This document shows positions 27,920 through 36,319 of a stretch of DNA of 64,000 nucleotides, one piece after another; the first letter of the stretch is position 1; each line of letters starts with the position of its first letter. The translations under genes and the position numbers were made by a program. The notes beneath the pieces are model-generated. The model was given only the letters and a program-made list of their open reading frames with translations, did no database searches and had not been told where the DNA came from. The DNA lies in the NCBI RefSeq assembly GCF_030345715.1, contig NZ_JAUASX010000003.1, positions 62,001 to 126,000 of the forward strand, given 5' to 3'. The DNA comes from Solimonas sp. SE-A11. Lineage in GTDB: Bacteria; Pseudomonadota; Gammaproteobacteria; Nevskiales; Nevskiaceae.

Positions 27920-29437
27920 ATGCTTTCGCGTGCCAAGCCTGCGGTAGTGCTGTTTGCGGCCCTACTCTGCGCCTGTGGCGGTGGGGGAGGCGGCTCCTCC
28001 TCGGTGGTCGGTGGCCCGGTGGGTGAGCCCGGGGTCGAGACCGAGGCCGCGATGCAGTCCTATCTCGAAGTGATCCGCGGCTCCTCCCGCTTCAACGAAT
28101 GCTTCGGCACCTCGCTGCTGGCCAAGTGCGAGCGCGGCGCCCGCGCCGGCAGCAACCTGTCCGAGGCGGTCTACGACTGGGCCGAGGGGCAGTTCCGCGC
28201 CATCCCGGGGCTGACCGCGGTGCAGCGCCAGAACTTCGGCTTCCCGGTGTTCCAGCTGCGCGGCTACGGGCTGGAGGTGGAGGCTGCTGACGGCCGCAAG
28301 ACGCCGGTGCCGGCCTTCCCCTGGTACTTCCAGGGCACCACGCCCGCCGAGGGCGTGTCCGGCGAGATTGTCTACGTCAACAAGGGCGGCGCGCTGGACC
28401 TGCTGGGCAAGAACCTGCAGGGCAAGATCGCGCTGCTGCGCATCACCCTGGTGCTCAACGGCGAATCCGGCAGCGCGCAGGATGTGCTGAAGACCCTGGC
28501 CGAGCGTGGCGCCATCGGCGCCATCGTGGCCACCGATGCGCCGGGCAACGAGATCGCCGCGCAGAACCGCGACTTGCCGACCTACGGCCTGGGAACCTTG
28601 CCCACCGTGATCGTCGGCAAGCAGGCCGCCGCCGCGATCCGCGAGCAGGGCGCGCGCGCCCGCATCATCGTGGACGCGGCCTACAGCGCCTCCGGCACCG
28701 AGAGCAACGTCGCCGCGCTGCTGCCGGGTCGCGACCCGGACAACATCATCGTCGTCGGCACGCCGGTCAACGGCTGGTTCCTCAGCGCGGGCGAGCGCGG
28801 GCCCGGCGTGGGCATGCTGGTCTACCTGGCGCGATACTTCGCCGAGAAGGCGCAGAAGGAAGGCCCGCTGCCATATTCGCTCTACTTCGTCGCCACCGGT
28901 GGCCACCAGGTCTATGCCTACGGCCTGAACCGCTTCATGTCCTGCATCCAGAAGGACCAGACCGTGGCCTATGTGCACCTGGGGTCCGGCCTGGTCTACA
29001 AGGGCTACCGTGACGTGGGCGGCGAACCCGAAGCCACCGGCGGCCTGTCGCAGGTGCGCACGCTGTCGGTGTCGGAAAACGCGATGCTCAGCGCGATCAC
29101 CCGCCCAGCCTTCAGCAGTTCGGCGATCAAGCCCTTCTACCAGTTTCCGCCGTCGGTGCTCGCCCCGGGCGAGAACCAGGGGCCCTATGCCAAGGGCATC
29201 CCCAGCGTGGGCATGAACGGCACCAACCAGTACTTCCATACGCTGAAGGACGACGAGAGCCAGATCGTCACCGCCGCGCTGGGGCCGATGGCCGTGGCCT
29301 TCCGCGATACCGTGCAGGGCCTGCTGGAGACCAATGCCAACGGCTTGCGCTCCGCCAATGCCGTGGCGGCTGCGCTGGGTGCGCGCTATGACGCTCCGAA
29401 CTGGAGCTGCGCGGCGCCGCTGGTGGGCCTGCAGTAG
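27920..29437 (+). CDS. PA-domain/M28-peptidase-like lipoprotein, metal site degenerate
   Basis: 505-aa predicted lipoprotein (lipobox LLCAC, Cys19, then a Gly/Ser tether); GAGGAG precedes the start. Residues about 130-270 look like a protease-associated domain. The following part follows the M28 aminopeptidase scaffold: IIVVGTPVNGWFLSAGERGPGVGMLVYLARYFAEKA, then SLYFVATGGHQ. In active M28 enzymes these positions carry the zinc ligands and catalytic glutamates (VGAHYD, GAxDxxSG, xxEE). Here His, Asp and Glu are replaced, so it is probably a non-peptidase homologue. Confidence 0.65.
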   Translation: MLSRAKPAVVLFAALLCACGGGGGGSSSVVGGPVGEPGVETEAAMQSYLEVIRGSSRFNECFGTSLLAKCERGARAGSNLSEAVYDWAEGQFRAIPGLTAVQRQNFGFPVFQLRGYGLEVEAADGRKTPVPAFPWYFQGTTPAEGVSGEIVYVNKGGALDLLGKNLQGKIALLRITLVLNGESGSAQDVLKTLAERGAIGAIVATDAPGNEIAAQNRDLPTYGLGTLPTVIVGKQAAAAIREQGARARIIVDAAYSASGTESNVAALLPGRDPDNIIVVGTPVNGWFLSAGERGPGVGMLVYLARYFAEKAQKEGPLPYSLYFVATGGHQVYAYGLNRFMSCIQKDQTVAYVHLGSGLVYKGYRDVGGEPEATGGLSQVRTLSVSENAMLSAITRPAFSSSAIKPFYQFPPSVLAPGENQGPYAKGIPSVGMNGTNQYFHTLKDDESQIVTAALGPMAVAFRDTVQGLLETNANGLRSANAVAAALGARYDAPNWSCAAPLVGLQ

Positions 29438-29555
29438 CCGCTTATAGCTTCCGGCTTGCCGGCTGGCAGGGGCTTTGATCAGGATTGAAACACGGCGGGA
29501 TTCGCGGGGGCGGATTCCAAGCCGCTTGCTGTTCCGTAATTGGGGGATGCTGCAG

Positions 29556-30065
29556 ATGATGTCGTTCAGGAATCTCGCCGGCCTGCTGCTGGGAGTTGCT
29601 CTGCTCCATCCGGCGCAGGACGCGACGGCCCAGGTCTTCAAGTGCAAGACCCCCAGCGGGGCCATCGAATTCCAGGCCTATCCCTGCACGGCGGGCACCT
29701 CCGCCGACGGCAAGGGCCGGAACAAGATCAACGGGCCCAGCTGCATGGGTGGTGACGGCGAGTGGTATCCGTATGGCGACGCCCGTTGCATGCCTACCGC
29801 CTCCCAAGGCGGCAGCGCTGCGAACCAGCAAGAGGAGAAGGCCCAGGCGGAGCGCTACCTGCGTTGCCTGAACGTGCGTGGCAAGCCGGAGAAGCTGCCG
29901 GGCACGGTGTTCTCGACCTTCCGCCAGCTCTGCGATGCCGAGCCGGAAGCCCAGTTCGCGGAGAAGGGGCCCGACGGAGCCCGCACGCGCTGGGTGTTCC
30001 GCAGTTATGACCTGGACATCTATACCCAGGGTGACCGGATCGTCGACGTGCGCAAGCAGCGCTGA
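29556..30065 (+). CDS. DUF4124 domain-containing secreted protein
   Basis: 169-aa protein with a signal peptide (LLLGVALLHPAQDATA) followed by a DUF4124 segment (QVFKCKTPSGAIEFQAYPC). A middle Cys-containing stretch and a SmpA/OmlA-like end (RTRWVFRSYDLDIYTQGDRIVDV) complete it. The start at 29556 is set by GGGGG eight bases upstream. Domain order parallels the protein at 25633-26145, so the two are probably distant paralogues. Confidence 0.7.
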   Translation: MMSFRNLAGLLLGVALLHPAQDATAQVFKCKTPSGAIEFQAYPCTAGTSADGKGRNKINGPSCMGGDGEWYPYGDARCMPTASQGGSAANQQEEKAQAERYLRCLNVRGKPEKLPGTVFSTFRQLCDAEPEAQFAEKGPDGARTRWVFRSYDLDIYTQGDRIVDVRKQR

Positions 30066-30102
30066 AGCCGGATACCGCGATCGATCGTTTCTCGGCACAT
30101 TG

Positions 30103-30138
30103 AAAAAGCCCGGCCTCGCCATGCGAAGCCGGGCTTTT
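30103..30138. terminator. bidirectional terminator between convergent genes
   Basis: Arms AAAAGCCCGGC and GCCGGGCTTTT with a 13-base loop that itself contains TCGC/GCGA. It separates the DUF4124 gene (plus) from the esterase gene (minus). Confidence 0.88.
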
Positions 30139-30149
30139 CTCTTGAAGCC

Positions 30150-31058
30150 TTACGGATGCTGCTGGAAGAACTGCACGACCTTCTGCGAGGCGTTGTAGTT
30201 GTTGGTGCCCTTGCCGAGCAGGCGCGGCAGCAGTTCCTTGGCACCGGCCCACTGGTGGCCCATGCCGTCGATGCCGCAGAGCTTCACCTCGGCGCCGCCG
30301 GCGCAGCCGCGGCGGGTGACGCAGCTGGCGGAGCCGTCCTGGTCGGTCGATTCCTGGGCGGCGCACTGGTTGCGGCCGGCCAGGCGGGTGAAGATGTCGC
30401 GCACCGGCGGGCGGTAGTTGCCCTCGAAATCGCCGCCGTTCCAGGGAATGCGCGGATCGGCGCGGCCCTGGATCAGAAGGGTGGCAATGCCTTTTTTCGT
30501 CGCGGCGCAATTCTGCACCATGATGCCGCCGGAGGCGGCGGCGATGGCCTTGAACAGGTCGGGCGCCTCGCAGGACACGCGGTGCACCATCATGGCGCCG
30601 TTGGAGAAGCCGGTGCCGTAGACGCGCTCGGTGTTGATCGGCGTACGACGGCCGATGTCGGCGACCATGGCCTTGAGGAAGCCGACGTCGTCGATGCTCT
30701 TCTTCAGCGCCGGGCCACAGCAGCTGCCGGCGTTCCAGGAGCGACCCACGCCGTCCGGGTAGGCGATGACGAAGCCGGCATTGCCGCCAACCAGGTCCAG
30801 GCCGGTCAGTTCTTCCATGTTCTTGCCGGTGCCGAAACCGCCGTGCAGGGCGACGATCAGCGGGCGGGGCTGGTTGCCGCCGCCGTCGGGTACGTAGAGG
30901 CGATAGCTGCGGTCCACGCCCTGGAAGCTGATTTCGTATTCCTGGGAGGCGGCGGCTTGTGCGGAGGGGATGCCGCCGCTGGTGCCGCAGGCGGCGAGCG
31001 CGGCGAGCAGGGCAATGCCCAGGCTGCGCAGCGGGCGGGAGAGGCGCGAGGCGACCAT
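30150..31058 (-). CDS. PHB depolymerase-like esterase lipoprotein
   Basis: 302-aa alpha/beta hydrolase with lipobox ALAAC (Cys24), so probably membrane-anchored. AGGAG precedes the ATG. Landmarks: LIVALHGGFGTG (oxyanion strand), nucleophile elbow YGTGFSNGAMM, LLIQGRADPRIPW with the catalytic Asp region, and GMGHQWAG with the catalytic His. This matches the type 1 short-chain-length PHB depolymerase/LpqC family. Related to, but distinct from, the non-lipoprotein copy at 6055-7119. Confidence 0.85.
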   Translation of the reverse strand: MVASRLSRPLRSLGIALLAALAACGTSGGIPSAQAAASQEYEISFQGVDRSYRLYVPDGGGNQPRPLIVALHGGFGTGKNMEELTGLDLVGGNAGFVIAYPDGVGRSWNAGSCCGPALKKSIDDVGFLKAMVADIGRRTPINTERVYGTGFSNGAMMVHRVSCEAPDLFKAIAAASGGIMVQNCAATKKGIATLLIQGRADPRIPWNGGDFEGNYRPPVRDIFTRLAGRNQCAAQESTDQDGSASCVTRRGCAGGAEVKLCGIDGMGHQWAGAKELLPRLLGKGTNNYNASQKVVQFFQQHP

Positions 31059-31106
31059 GGAACGGCTCCTTGTTCGTGGATACGGCAGACGCTACCGGAT
31101 CGAAGC

Positions 31107-33401
31107 TTAATACAGAGCGTACGCGGTGCCGAGAACTTCCGGTGACAGGTCGGGCTCGGTCCCGGAGACCCCGGCGGCGGCGAAGAATCCGGCGTTGTCC
31201 GCGCCCAGGTCGGGGCCGCGCCGCGCAATACGAGGCGTGAAGCCGTCGATCCGGAACGGCAGGCCGGGCAGGGGTGTGCCGGCGGCGTCCTGGAACCAGA
31301 CGCGGGCGGCCAGCTGCGGGTCGGCGGCCAGGTCGGCGGAGCTGGCGACGAAGCCGGCCGGCACGCCGGCCGCCTGCAGTTCGGCCGCGGCGGCCTCCAC
31401 GCTGCGCGTGGCGCTCCAGGCGCCGATCAGGGCGTCGATGGCGTCATGGTGTCGGCGGCGGCCCTCGGCGCTGGCGTAGCGCGCGTCCTGCGCGCTTGCG
31501 CCCAGCAGGCCGGCCAATGCCTGCCATTCGCTGTCGTTGCGCACGCTGAGCAGCAGCCAGCGGTCCTGGCCCTGGCCGGCGTAGCAGCCCTGCGGGGCGT
31601 ACTCGGCATGGCGGTTGCCGACCGGGGGCGGCTGCCGGCCGCTGCGGGCCACCTCGGCGAAGAACTCGCCGACGAACCAGGCCGTGGTCTCGCATTCGGA
31701 GAGGTCGATCCACTGGCCGCCACCGCCACGTTGACGCTGCCACAGCGCGGTGAAGCCGGCGCAGATGCCCATGATGCCGTTCATCACGTCCATCTCGCGC
31801 ACGCGGTAGGCAGGGCTCTGTTCGTCGTAGGCGGTCAGCGACTGCAGGCCGCTGATGGCCTCCAGGGTGCCGCCGTAGCCGCAGTAGCTGGCGTAAGGGC
31901 CAGTGGCGCCGAAGGCGGACATGGCGACCATGACGATGCCAGGGTTCAGCTCGCGCACACGCTCGTAGCCGTAGCCCTTGGCTTCCATGATGCCGGCGCG
32001 GGAGTTCTCCAGGATCAGGTCGGTGCCGCGCACGAGTTCGTCCAGCACGGCGCGGTGCTCGGGGCGCTTGAGGTCCAGGGTCACCGACTTCTTGCCACGA
32101 TGCAGTTGCCAGAAGCGCGGGTGCTCGTTGACCTTGCCAACGTAGCCGCCGCGCATGCCGTCGAGGCGTTGCGGGTATTCGATCTTGATGACCTCGGCGC
32201 CGTAGTCGGCGAAGAAGCGGGCGGCATGCGGGCCGGCCCAGTCATGAGTGAAGTCCAGCACGCGCAGGCCGGCCAGGGGGGCGGCGCCGTGCTTGGCGGC
32301 GGTGGCGCGGCGCGGCTCCCAGCCCGGGGCGACCGTGGCTTTCGACGGGGCGGGGCGGTTGCTCCAGTGCGCCTTGCCGGGCAGGAAGGGTGCCCCCGGC
32401 ATCGTCGCCGGCTGGCCGTCAGGCCGGGGCTGCTCGATGAAGAACTGCCGGGCGGCATGCACCGGCTCGGCCAGGGCTTCGGGCATGCTGGCGAGGTAGG
32501 ACCAGGCCAGACGGTGCTTCTGTCCCATGTGGAACAGCTCGCGCTTGCCGTGGCGCGCCAGGAAGGGGCGCATCAGGTCCTGCGTCTCGGCCCGGTTGGC
32601 CATGCGCCCGCCCATGGTCTGCAGCTTTTCCGACAGCAACTCCGGCGCTTCGAACAAGGGGGCGGCGCGCAGCCAGTGGCGGATGGGGCCGCCGATGATG
32701 GCGGCCTCGCCGTCGGCGCAGGGATAGGTGCGCCAGGGCACCATGTTGTGCTCGTCGCCGTTGCGGCGCGCGACCTTGCCGATGTTGAGGAACTCGGCGA
32801 TGGCCGCCTCATAGTTCTCCATCGCGGCTTCGCGGATCGACAGGTCCACGGTGGCGCCGCAGCCGTCGCGCTCGCGGCGCAGCAGGCCGATGATGGCGGC
32901 GCAGTAGGCGTTCATGCCGGCGGTGAGCTCGGCCATGCGTGGGCGGGCGTTGAGCGGCTCGCGGGCGCCGCTGCCGGTGCTCTGCATCAGGCCGGAGAGT
33001 CCATAGAGCGTCAGGTCGCTGGCCTTCCAGGCGGCCTGGGGGCCGTCCTGCCCGAAGGGCGTGACCTGCACCAGCACCAGGGCCGGGTTCAGCGCGCGCA
33101 GGCGCGCGGCGTCGAAGCCGGTGCCGGCCAGTACACCCAGGCCCCAGCCGTCGAGCAGCACGTCGGCGCCGCGGACCAGGGCGGCAAAGGTCTCCGGGTC
33201 CAGCGCCGGGTCCAGCGCCAGGCGCTGCTTGGCGGTGTGGTACCAGGCCTGCTCGTCGGCGCCGAGCGCGAAGCCGGGCAGGGTTGCCGGCGCGGGCAGG
33301 TGCAGGACCTCGGCGCCGAAGCCGGACATCAGCTTGCCGCAGAAGGCGGCGGCGACGTGGCCGCTGAGTTCGATCACCCGGATCTGGTCGAGGCTGGACA
33401 T
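31107..33401 (-). CDS. tandem CaiB/BaiF (family III) CoA-transferase
   Basis: 764-aa protein made of two complete family III CoA-transferase halves. Each half starts with the characteristic strand and CoA region: IRVIELSGHVAAAFCGKLMSGFGAEV (residue 5 on) and LRVLDFTHDWAGPHAARFFADYGAEVIKIE (about 380 on). The second half also has NSRAGIMEAKGYGYERVRELNPGIV and FGATGPYASYCGYGG, the area around the acyl-aspartate. The first half is more divergent. Such fused proteins move CoA between carboxylic acids, often in steroid, bile acid or carnitine-type catabolism; the substrate here is unknown. It lies 17 bases after a hydrolase gene on the same strand. Confidence 0.87.
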   Translation of the reverse strand: MSSLDQIRVIELSGHVAAAFCGKLMSGFGAEVLHLPAPATLPGFALGADEQAWYHTAKQRLALDPALDPETFAALVRGADVLLDGWGLGVLAGTGFDAARLRALNPALVLVQVTPFGQDGPQAAWKASDLTLYGLSGLMQSTGSGAREPLNARPRMAELTAGMNAYCAAIIGLLRRERDGCGATVDLSIREAAMENYEAAIAEFLNIGKVARRNGDEHNMVPWRTYPCADGEAAIIGGPIRHWLRAAPLFEAPELLSEKLQTMGGRMANRAETQDLMRPFLARHGKRELFHMGQKHRLAWSYLASMPEALAEPVHAARQFFIEQPRPDGQPATMPGAPFLPGKAHWSNRPAPSKATVAPGWEPRRATAAKHGAAPLAGLRVLDFTHDWAGPHAARFFADYGAEVIKIEYPQRLDGMRGGYVGKVNEHPRFWQLHRGKKSVTLDLKRPEHRAVLDELVRGTDLILENSRAGIMEAKGYGYERVRELNPGIVMVAMSAFGATGPYASYCGYGGTLEAISGLQSLTAYDEQSPAYRVREMDVMNGIMGICAGFTALWQRQRGGGGQWIDLSECETTAWFVGEFFAEVARSGRQPPPVGNRHAEYAPQGCYAGQGQDRWLLLSVRNDSEWQALAGLLGASAQDARYASAEGRRRHHDAIDALIGAWSATRSVEAAAAELQAAGVPAGFVASSADLAADPQLAARVWFQDAAGTPLPGLPFRIDGFTPRIARRGPDLGADNAGFFAAAGVSGTEPDLSPEVLGTAYALY

Positions 33402-33418
33402 GTGCGTTCCTGTGGCGT

Positions 33419-34282
33419 TTACGAAGCGCGCAGCAGCGCCTCGACCTCGGCGCGGACCTGCGCCGGGTGGGTGACCGGGAAGAAATGGCCGGCCTGGGGC
33501 AGGCTGACCAGCCGTGAATTAGGGAGCAGTGCCTGCAGGCGGCTGGACGTGGCGCCCGAGCGTGAATGGCTGGGGTACATCAGCAGCGTCGGCTGGCGCA
33601 GCGAGGCATAGGCCTCGGCCTCGGCGCCGGGCACCCGGAAGTCCTGGCGCAGGCTGGTGTCGTCGAGCAGGCCCAGCCATTGCTTGGCCGCGCGCAGAGC
33701 GCCGCGGCCCTCGCCGAAAGGAACGAACTCTCCACCCGCGTCCAGTTCGACGCCGGCGACCTTGTTGCGCGCCGCCACTTCCAGGAAGCGGAAGCCGACC
33801 TCTGGCTCGCTGGCCCAGTCGCCGCCGTCCTGGCGGGCGGCGGCCTGTTCGAAGGCGGTGAGCTGGCCCACGTCGTGCAGGCGCAGTTCCGACTGCAGGC
33901 GCTGGATGCGGGTGTCCATCAGGGCCAGGTGGCTGAAGCGCTGCGGCTGCAGCAGCACGGCTTCGAGCGCGGCGGCACCACCGTAGCTGTGACCGATGAC
34001 GGCGGCCTCTTCCAGGGCCAGTTCGTCCATCAGGTGCAGCAGGTCCTGCCCTTGGTCGGCTGCCGTATAGCCGCTGGTCGGTCGTTCGCTGTAGCCGTGC
34101 CCGCGCAGGTCATAGATTGTGACGCGGTACTGCGACGACAAGGCCGTCGCCAGGGGGTACCAGAACGCGCGATTGGCAGCCAGGCCGTGGACTAGCACGA
34201 CGTCGGGACCGCTACCGAATTGCTGATGCGCCAGTTTGGGTCGGGTGGTCAATTGGGATTCCGGTGAGCAGGCGTTCTTCAC
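33419..34282 (-). CDS. alpha/beta fold hydrolase
   Basis: 287-aa alpha/beta hydrolase. VVLVHGLAANRAFW (oxyanion), YDLRGHGYSERP, nucleophile elbow VIGHSYGGAAALE and the C-terminal PQAGHFFPVTHP with the catalytic His are all present. The sequence is typical of epoxide hydrolase/haloperoxidase/lactonase-like members and does not fix a substrate. Probably cotranscribed with the CoA-transferase. Its start overlaps the 5' leader of the divergent methyltransferase gene. Confidence 0.83.
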   Translation of the reverse strand: MKNACSPESQLTTRPKLAHQQFGSGPDVVLVHGLAANRAFWYPLATALSSQYRVTIYDLRGHGYSERPTSGYTAADQGQDLLHLMDELALEEAAVIGHSYGGAAALEAVLLQPQRFSHLALMDTRIQRLQSELRLHDVGQLTAFEQAAARQDGGDWASEPEVGFRFLEVAARNKVAGVELDAGGEFVPFGEGRGALRAAKQWLGLLDDTSLRQDFRVPGAEAEAYASLRQPTLLMYPSHSRSGATSSRLQALLPNSRLVSLPQAGHFFPVTHPAQVRAEVEALLRAS

Positions 34283-34335
34283 GAAACCAACGTGAAGCCG
34301 GGATGAGACTCGGGATTCAACGCGGACAGGAAGTC

Positions 34336-35157
34336 ATGCAGACGACGCATACACAGGACGTGGCGCGGCACTACACGCGACGTCACGAGCAGCGGGGCGA
34401 GCTGTTCGGCAAGCAGCCCTTTGCCAATTACGGCTACTGGACGCGCCCGGACATGAGCATGGAGCAGGCGGCCGAGGCGCTGACGCTGCTGGTGGCGTCC
34501 GCCGCGGGGCTTTCTGCGCAAGACCGGGTGCTCGATGTCGGCTGCGGCTACGGTGCCGGCGCGGTGGCCTGCCTGCGGCATTTCCAGCCCGCGTCCATCG
34601 TCGGTATCGACGTCACCGCGCTGCGCCTCGAATACGGTCGGGGCTATGTGCGGGAGCAGGGCTTCGCCGAGCGCATCGACCTGCGCCTGGGCGACGCCAC
34701 GCGGATGGAATTCGAGGATGCCAGCTTCGACAAGCTGCTGTCGGTGGAGTGCGCCTTCCATTTCGATACCCGCGCGGATTTCCTGCGCGAGGCGGCGCGC
34801 GTGCTGCGCCCGGGCGGCACGCTCGCGCTGACCGACCTGATCCCGCGGCGCGGGGTGGATCCCTCGGCCTATCTGCAGGGGGCGACGGCGGTGGGCACCG
34901 GGGTGTGCCTCGACAATCGTGACAACGCCTACGACGCCGACGTCTACGCCGCGCATTTGCGGGTGGCGGGCTTCACGGCCCTGCGCATCGAATCGATCGT
35001 GGACTGGACGCGCATTCCATTCATCGACGCCTTCGAGCGTGCCGGGCTGCAGTTGCAGGGCGAGCGCGCGGCCGAGGTGAGCCGGTCGGTGGCGCGCCTG
35101 CGCGGCCTGGTGGCCGCAGGCGAGGACTACGTGCTGGTGGTGGCGCGCAAGGCCTGA
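34336..35157 (+). CDS. class I SAM-dependent methyltransferase
   Basis: 273-aa methyltransferase. The SAM-binding motif I is VLDVGCGYGAGAVACL, followed by the acidic IVGIDVTALRLEYGR and DLRLGDATRMEFEDASFDKLLSVECAFHF. It looks like the small-molecule/lipid branch (UbiE, sterol and mycolic-type cyclopropane-like enzymes). Start 34336 follows AGGA; an earlier ATG at 34303 is possible. It converges on the free ACP gene at the end of the fatty-acid-synthase operon, so it may tailor that product; that link is positional only. Confidence 0.83.
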   Translation: MQTTHTQDVARHYTRRHEQRGELFGKQPFANYGYWTRPDMSMEQAAEALTLLVASAAGLSAQDRVLDVGCGYGAGAVACLRHFQPASIVGIDVTALRLEYGRGYVREQGFAERIDLRLGDATRMEFEDASFDKLLSVECAFHFDTRADFLREAARVLRPGGTLALTDLIPRRGVDPSAYLQGATAVGTGVCLDNRDNAYDADVYAAHLRVAGFTALRIESIVDWTRIPFIDAFERAGLQLQGERAAEVSRSVARLRGLVAAGEDYVLVVARKA

Positions 35158-35181
35158 CTGCGCCGCCGGCATGGCTGGTGC

Positions 35182-35466
35182 TCAGCCCGGAATGTTCGCG
35201 GCCAGGAAGTCGGCGATCTGGCCGATGGACAGGTCGTCGACGTAGCGGCCGTCCTTCATCAGCAGCTTCTCGAATGGCAGCTTGCCGCCGACGATGTCTT
35301 CCTGGATCGCCACGATCAGCTGGATGATGTCGATGGATTCGAAGCTGAGATCGCCCAGCAGCTTGCTGCTACGGTCCATTTCACCGTCGAATTCGTTGTC
35401 CCAGTCCTGGGTGAAATCCTTCAGCAGCGTGATCAGCTTGGTGACGTAGACGTCGGAGTTGCTCAT
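35182..35466 (-). CDS. stand-alone acyl carrier protein
   Basis: 94-aa acyl carrier protein, last gene of the synthase operon. The phosphopantetheine site is LLGDLSFESIDIIQLIVAIQ with Ser44; the usual G-x-D-S-L is changed to S-F-E-S-I. Acidic helices flank it, and the length fits a type II ACP. It is distinct in sequence from the five tandem ACPs in the large synthase (GIDSIKRVEIL), so it probably serves a different step, such as priming, release or transfer to the hexapeptide acyltransferase encoded just upstream. Confidence 0.87.
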   Translation of the reverse strand: MSNSDVYVTKLITLLKDFTQDWDNEFDGEMDRSSKLLGDLSFESIDIIQLIVAIQEDIVGGKLPFEKLLMKDGRYVDDLSIGQIADFLAANIPG

Positions 35467-35518
35467 GGCTCGTGGCGTATTGTCGTAAGGATGAATGACC
35501 CGTATTCCCGGCGGGGAA

Positions 35519-36319
35519 TCAGGGCCAGGTGTACAGGGGCTGCGGCAGGCGCTCGGGGCGGAAGCGGACCTTGTAGCGAACCTTGTGCAGGCGCCAGGCC
35601 TCGGGTTGCAGCAGATCCAGCTTGCCGTCCGCGAGGCGTTGCTCCAGGCCGTCCAGCGAGGCTTCGATGCGGCTGTAGTCCAGCTCGTTCTTGTGTGGTG
35701 CCAGATTGTAGCGCCACCACTGCAGCTTCAGCAGGCGCTCGACGGTCTTCTCGTCGAAGCGCAGGCGGGCGACCTTGGCCGGCTGGCCGACCACGATGGA
35801 GTAGGGCGGCACGTCGCGCGTGACCAGGGCATGCGCCGCCACCACGGCACCGTCGCCGATCTTCACGCCGCGCTTGATGAAGGCGCCGGCACCGATCCAG
35901 ACGTCGTGGCCGATCTCGGTGAACTCGCGGTTGACATCGCGCTTGGACACCGTGGTCAGGTCCTTGAAGTCCTGGAACACGGCGAAGGGCGGAAAGTCCT
36001 CCGGCGAGCAGAAGGCGAAGGTGTGCGTCGACAGGCCGTCGGTCGGGTGCTCGTAGGGCCCGACGATGGCGGCCTCCGCGATGGAGCAGTAACGCCCCAC
36101 GCGGGTATCGTACAGGCTGCTGGTGTACATGCCGTTGACGTAGGTGAACGCGCCGAAGCTGCAGTTCTTGATCCGCCGCGGCGCGAACAGGTAGCTCGGC
36201 CGCTCGAAGTCGATCACCCCATAGAGGCCAGTGGCCCCCATGGCTTCCATGCCGAGATCGAGCAACTGCTCCGACGTCAGGGTTCCTTCGTCGGCGGGCT
36301 TGGCGGCTTCAGCACTCAC
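35519..36319 (-). CDS. left-handed beta-helix (hexapeptide) O-acyltransferase
   Basis: 266-aa acyltransferase of the CatB/XAT-like hexapeptide-repeat family. The repeats run from about residue 50 to 190 (RVGRYCSIAEAAIVGPYEHP; EIGHDVWIGAGAFIKRGVKIGDGAVVAAHALV) and contain the catalytic-type His in PYEHPTDGLSTHTF. A C-terminal helical part follows (RLLKLQWWRYNLAPHKNELDY). The start is set at GTG 36319, which overlaps the upstream stop by 4 bp (GTGA), indicating coupling. Adjacent to the free ACP, it may transfer an acyl group from ACP or CoA to a hydroxyl acceptor. Confidence 0.83.
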   Translation of the reverse strand: MSAEAAKPADEGTLTSEQLLDLGMEAMGATGLYGVIDFERPSYLFAPRRIKNCSFGAFTYVNGMYTSSLYDTRVGRYCSIAEAAIVGPYEHPTDGLSTHTFAFCSPEDFPPFAVFQDFKDLTTVSKRDVNREFTEIGHDVWIGAGAFIKRGVKIGDGAVVAAHALVTRDVPPYSIVVGQPAKVARLRFDEKTVERLLKLQWWRYNLAPHKNELDYSRIEASLDGLEQRLADGKLDLLQPEAWRLHKVRYKVRFRPERLPQPLYTWP

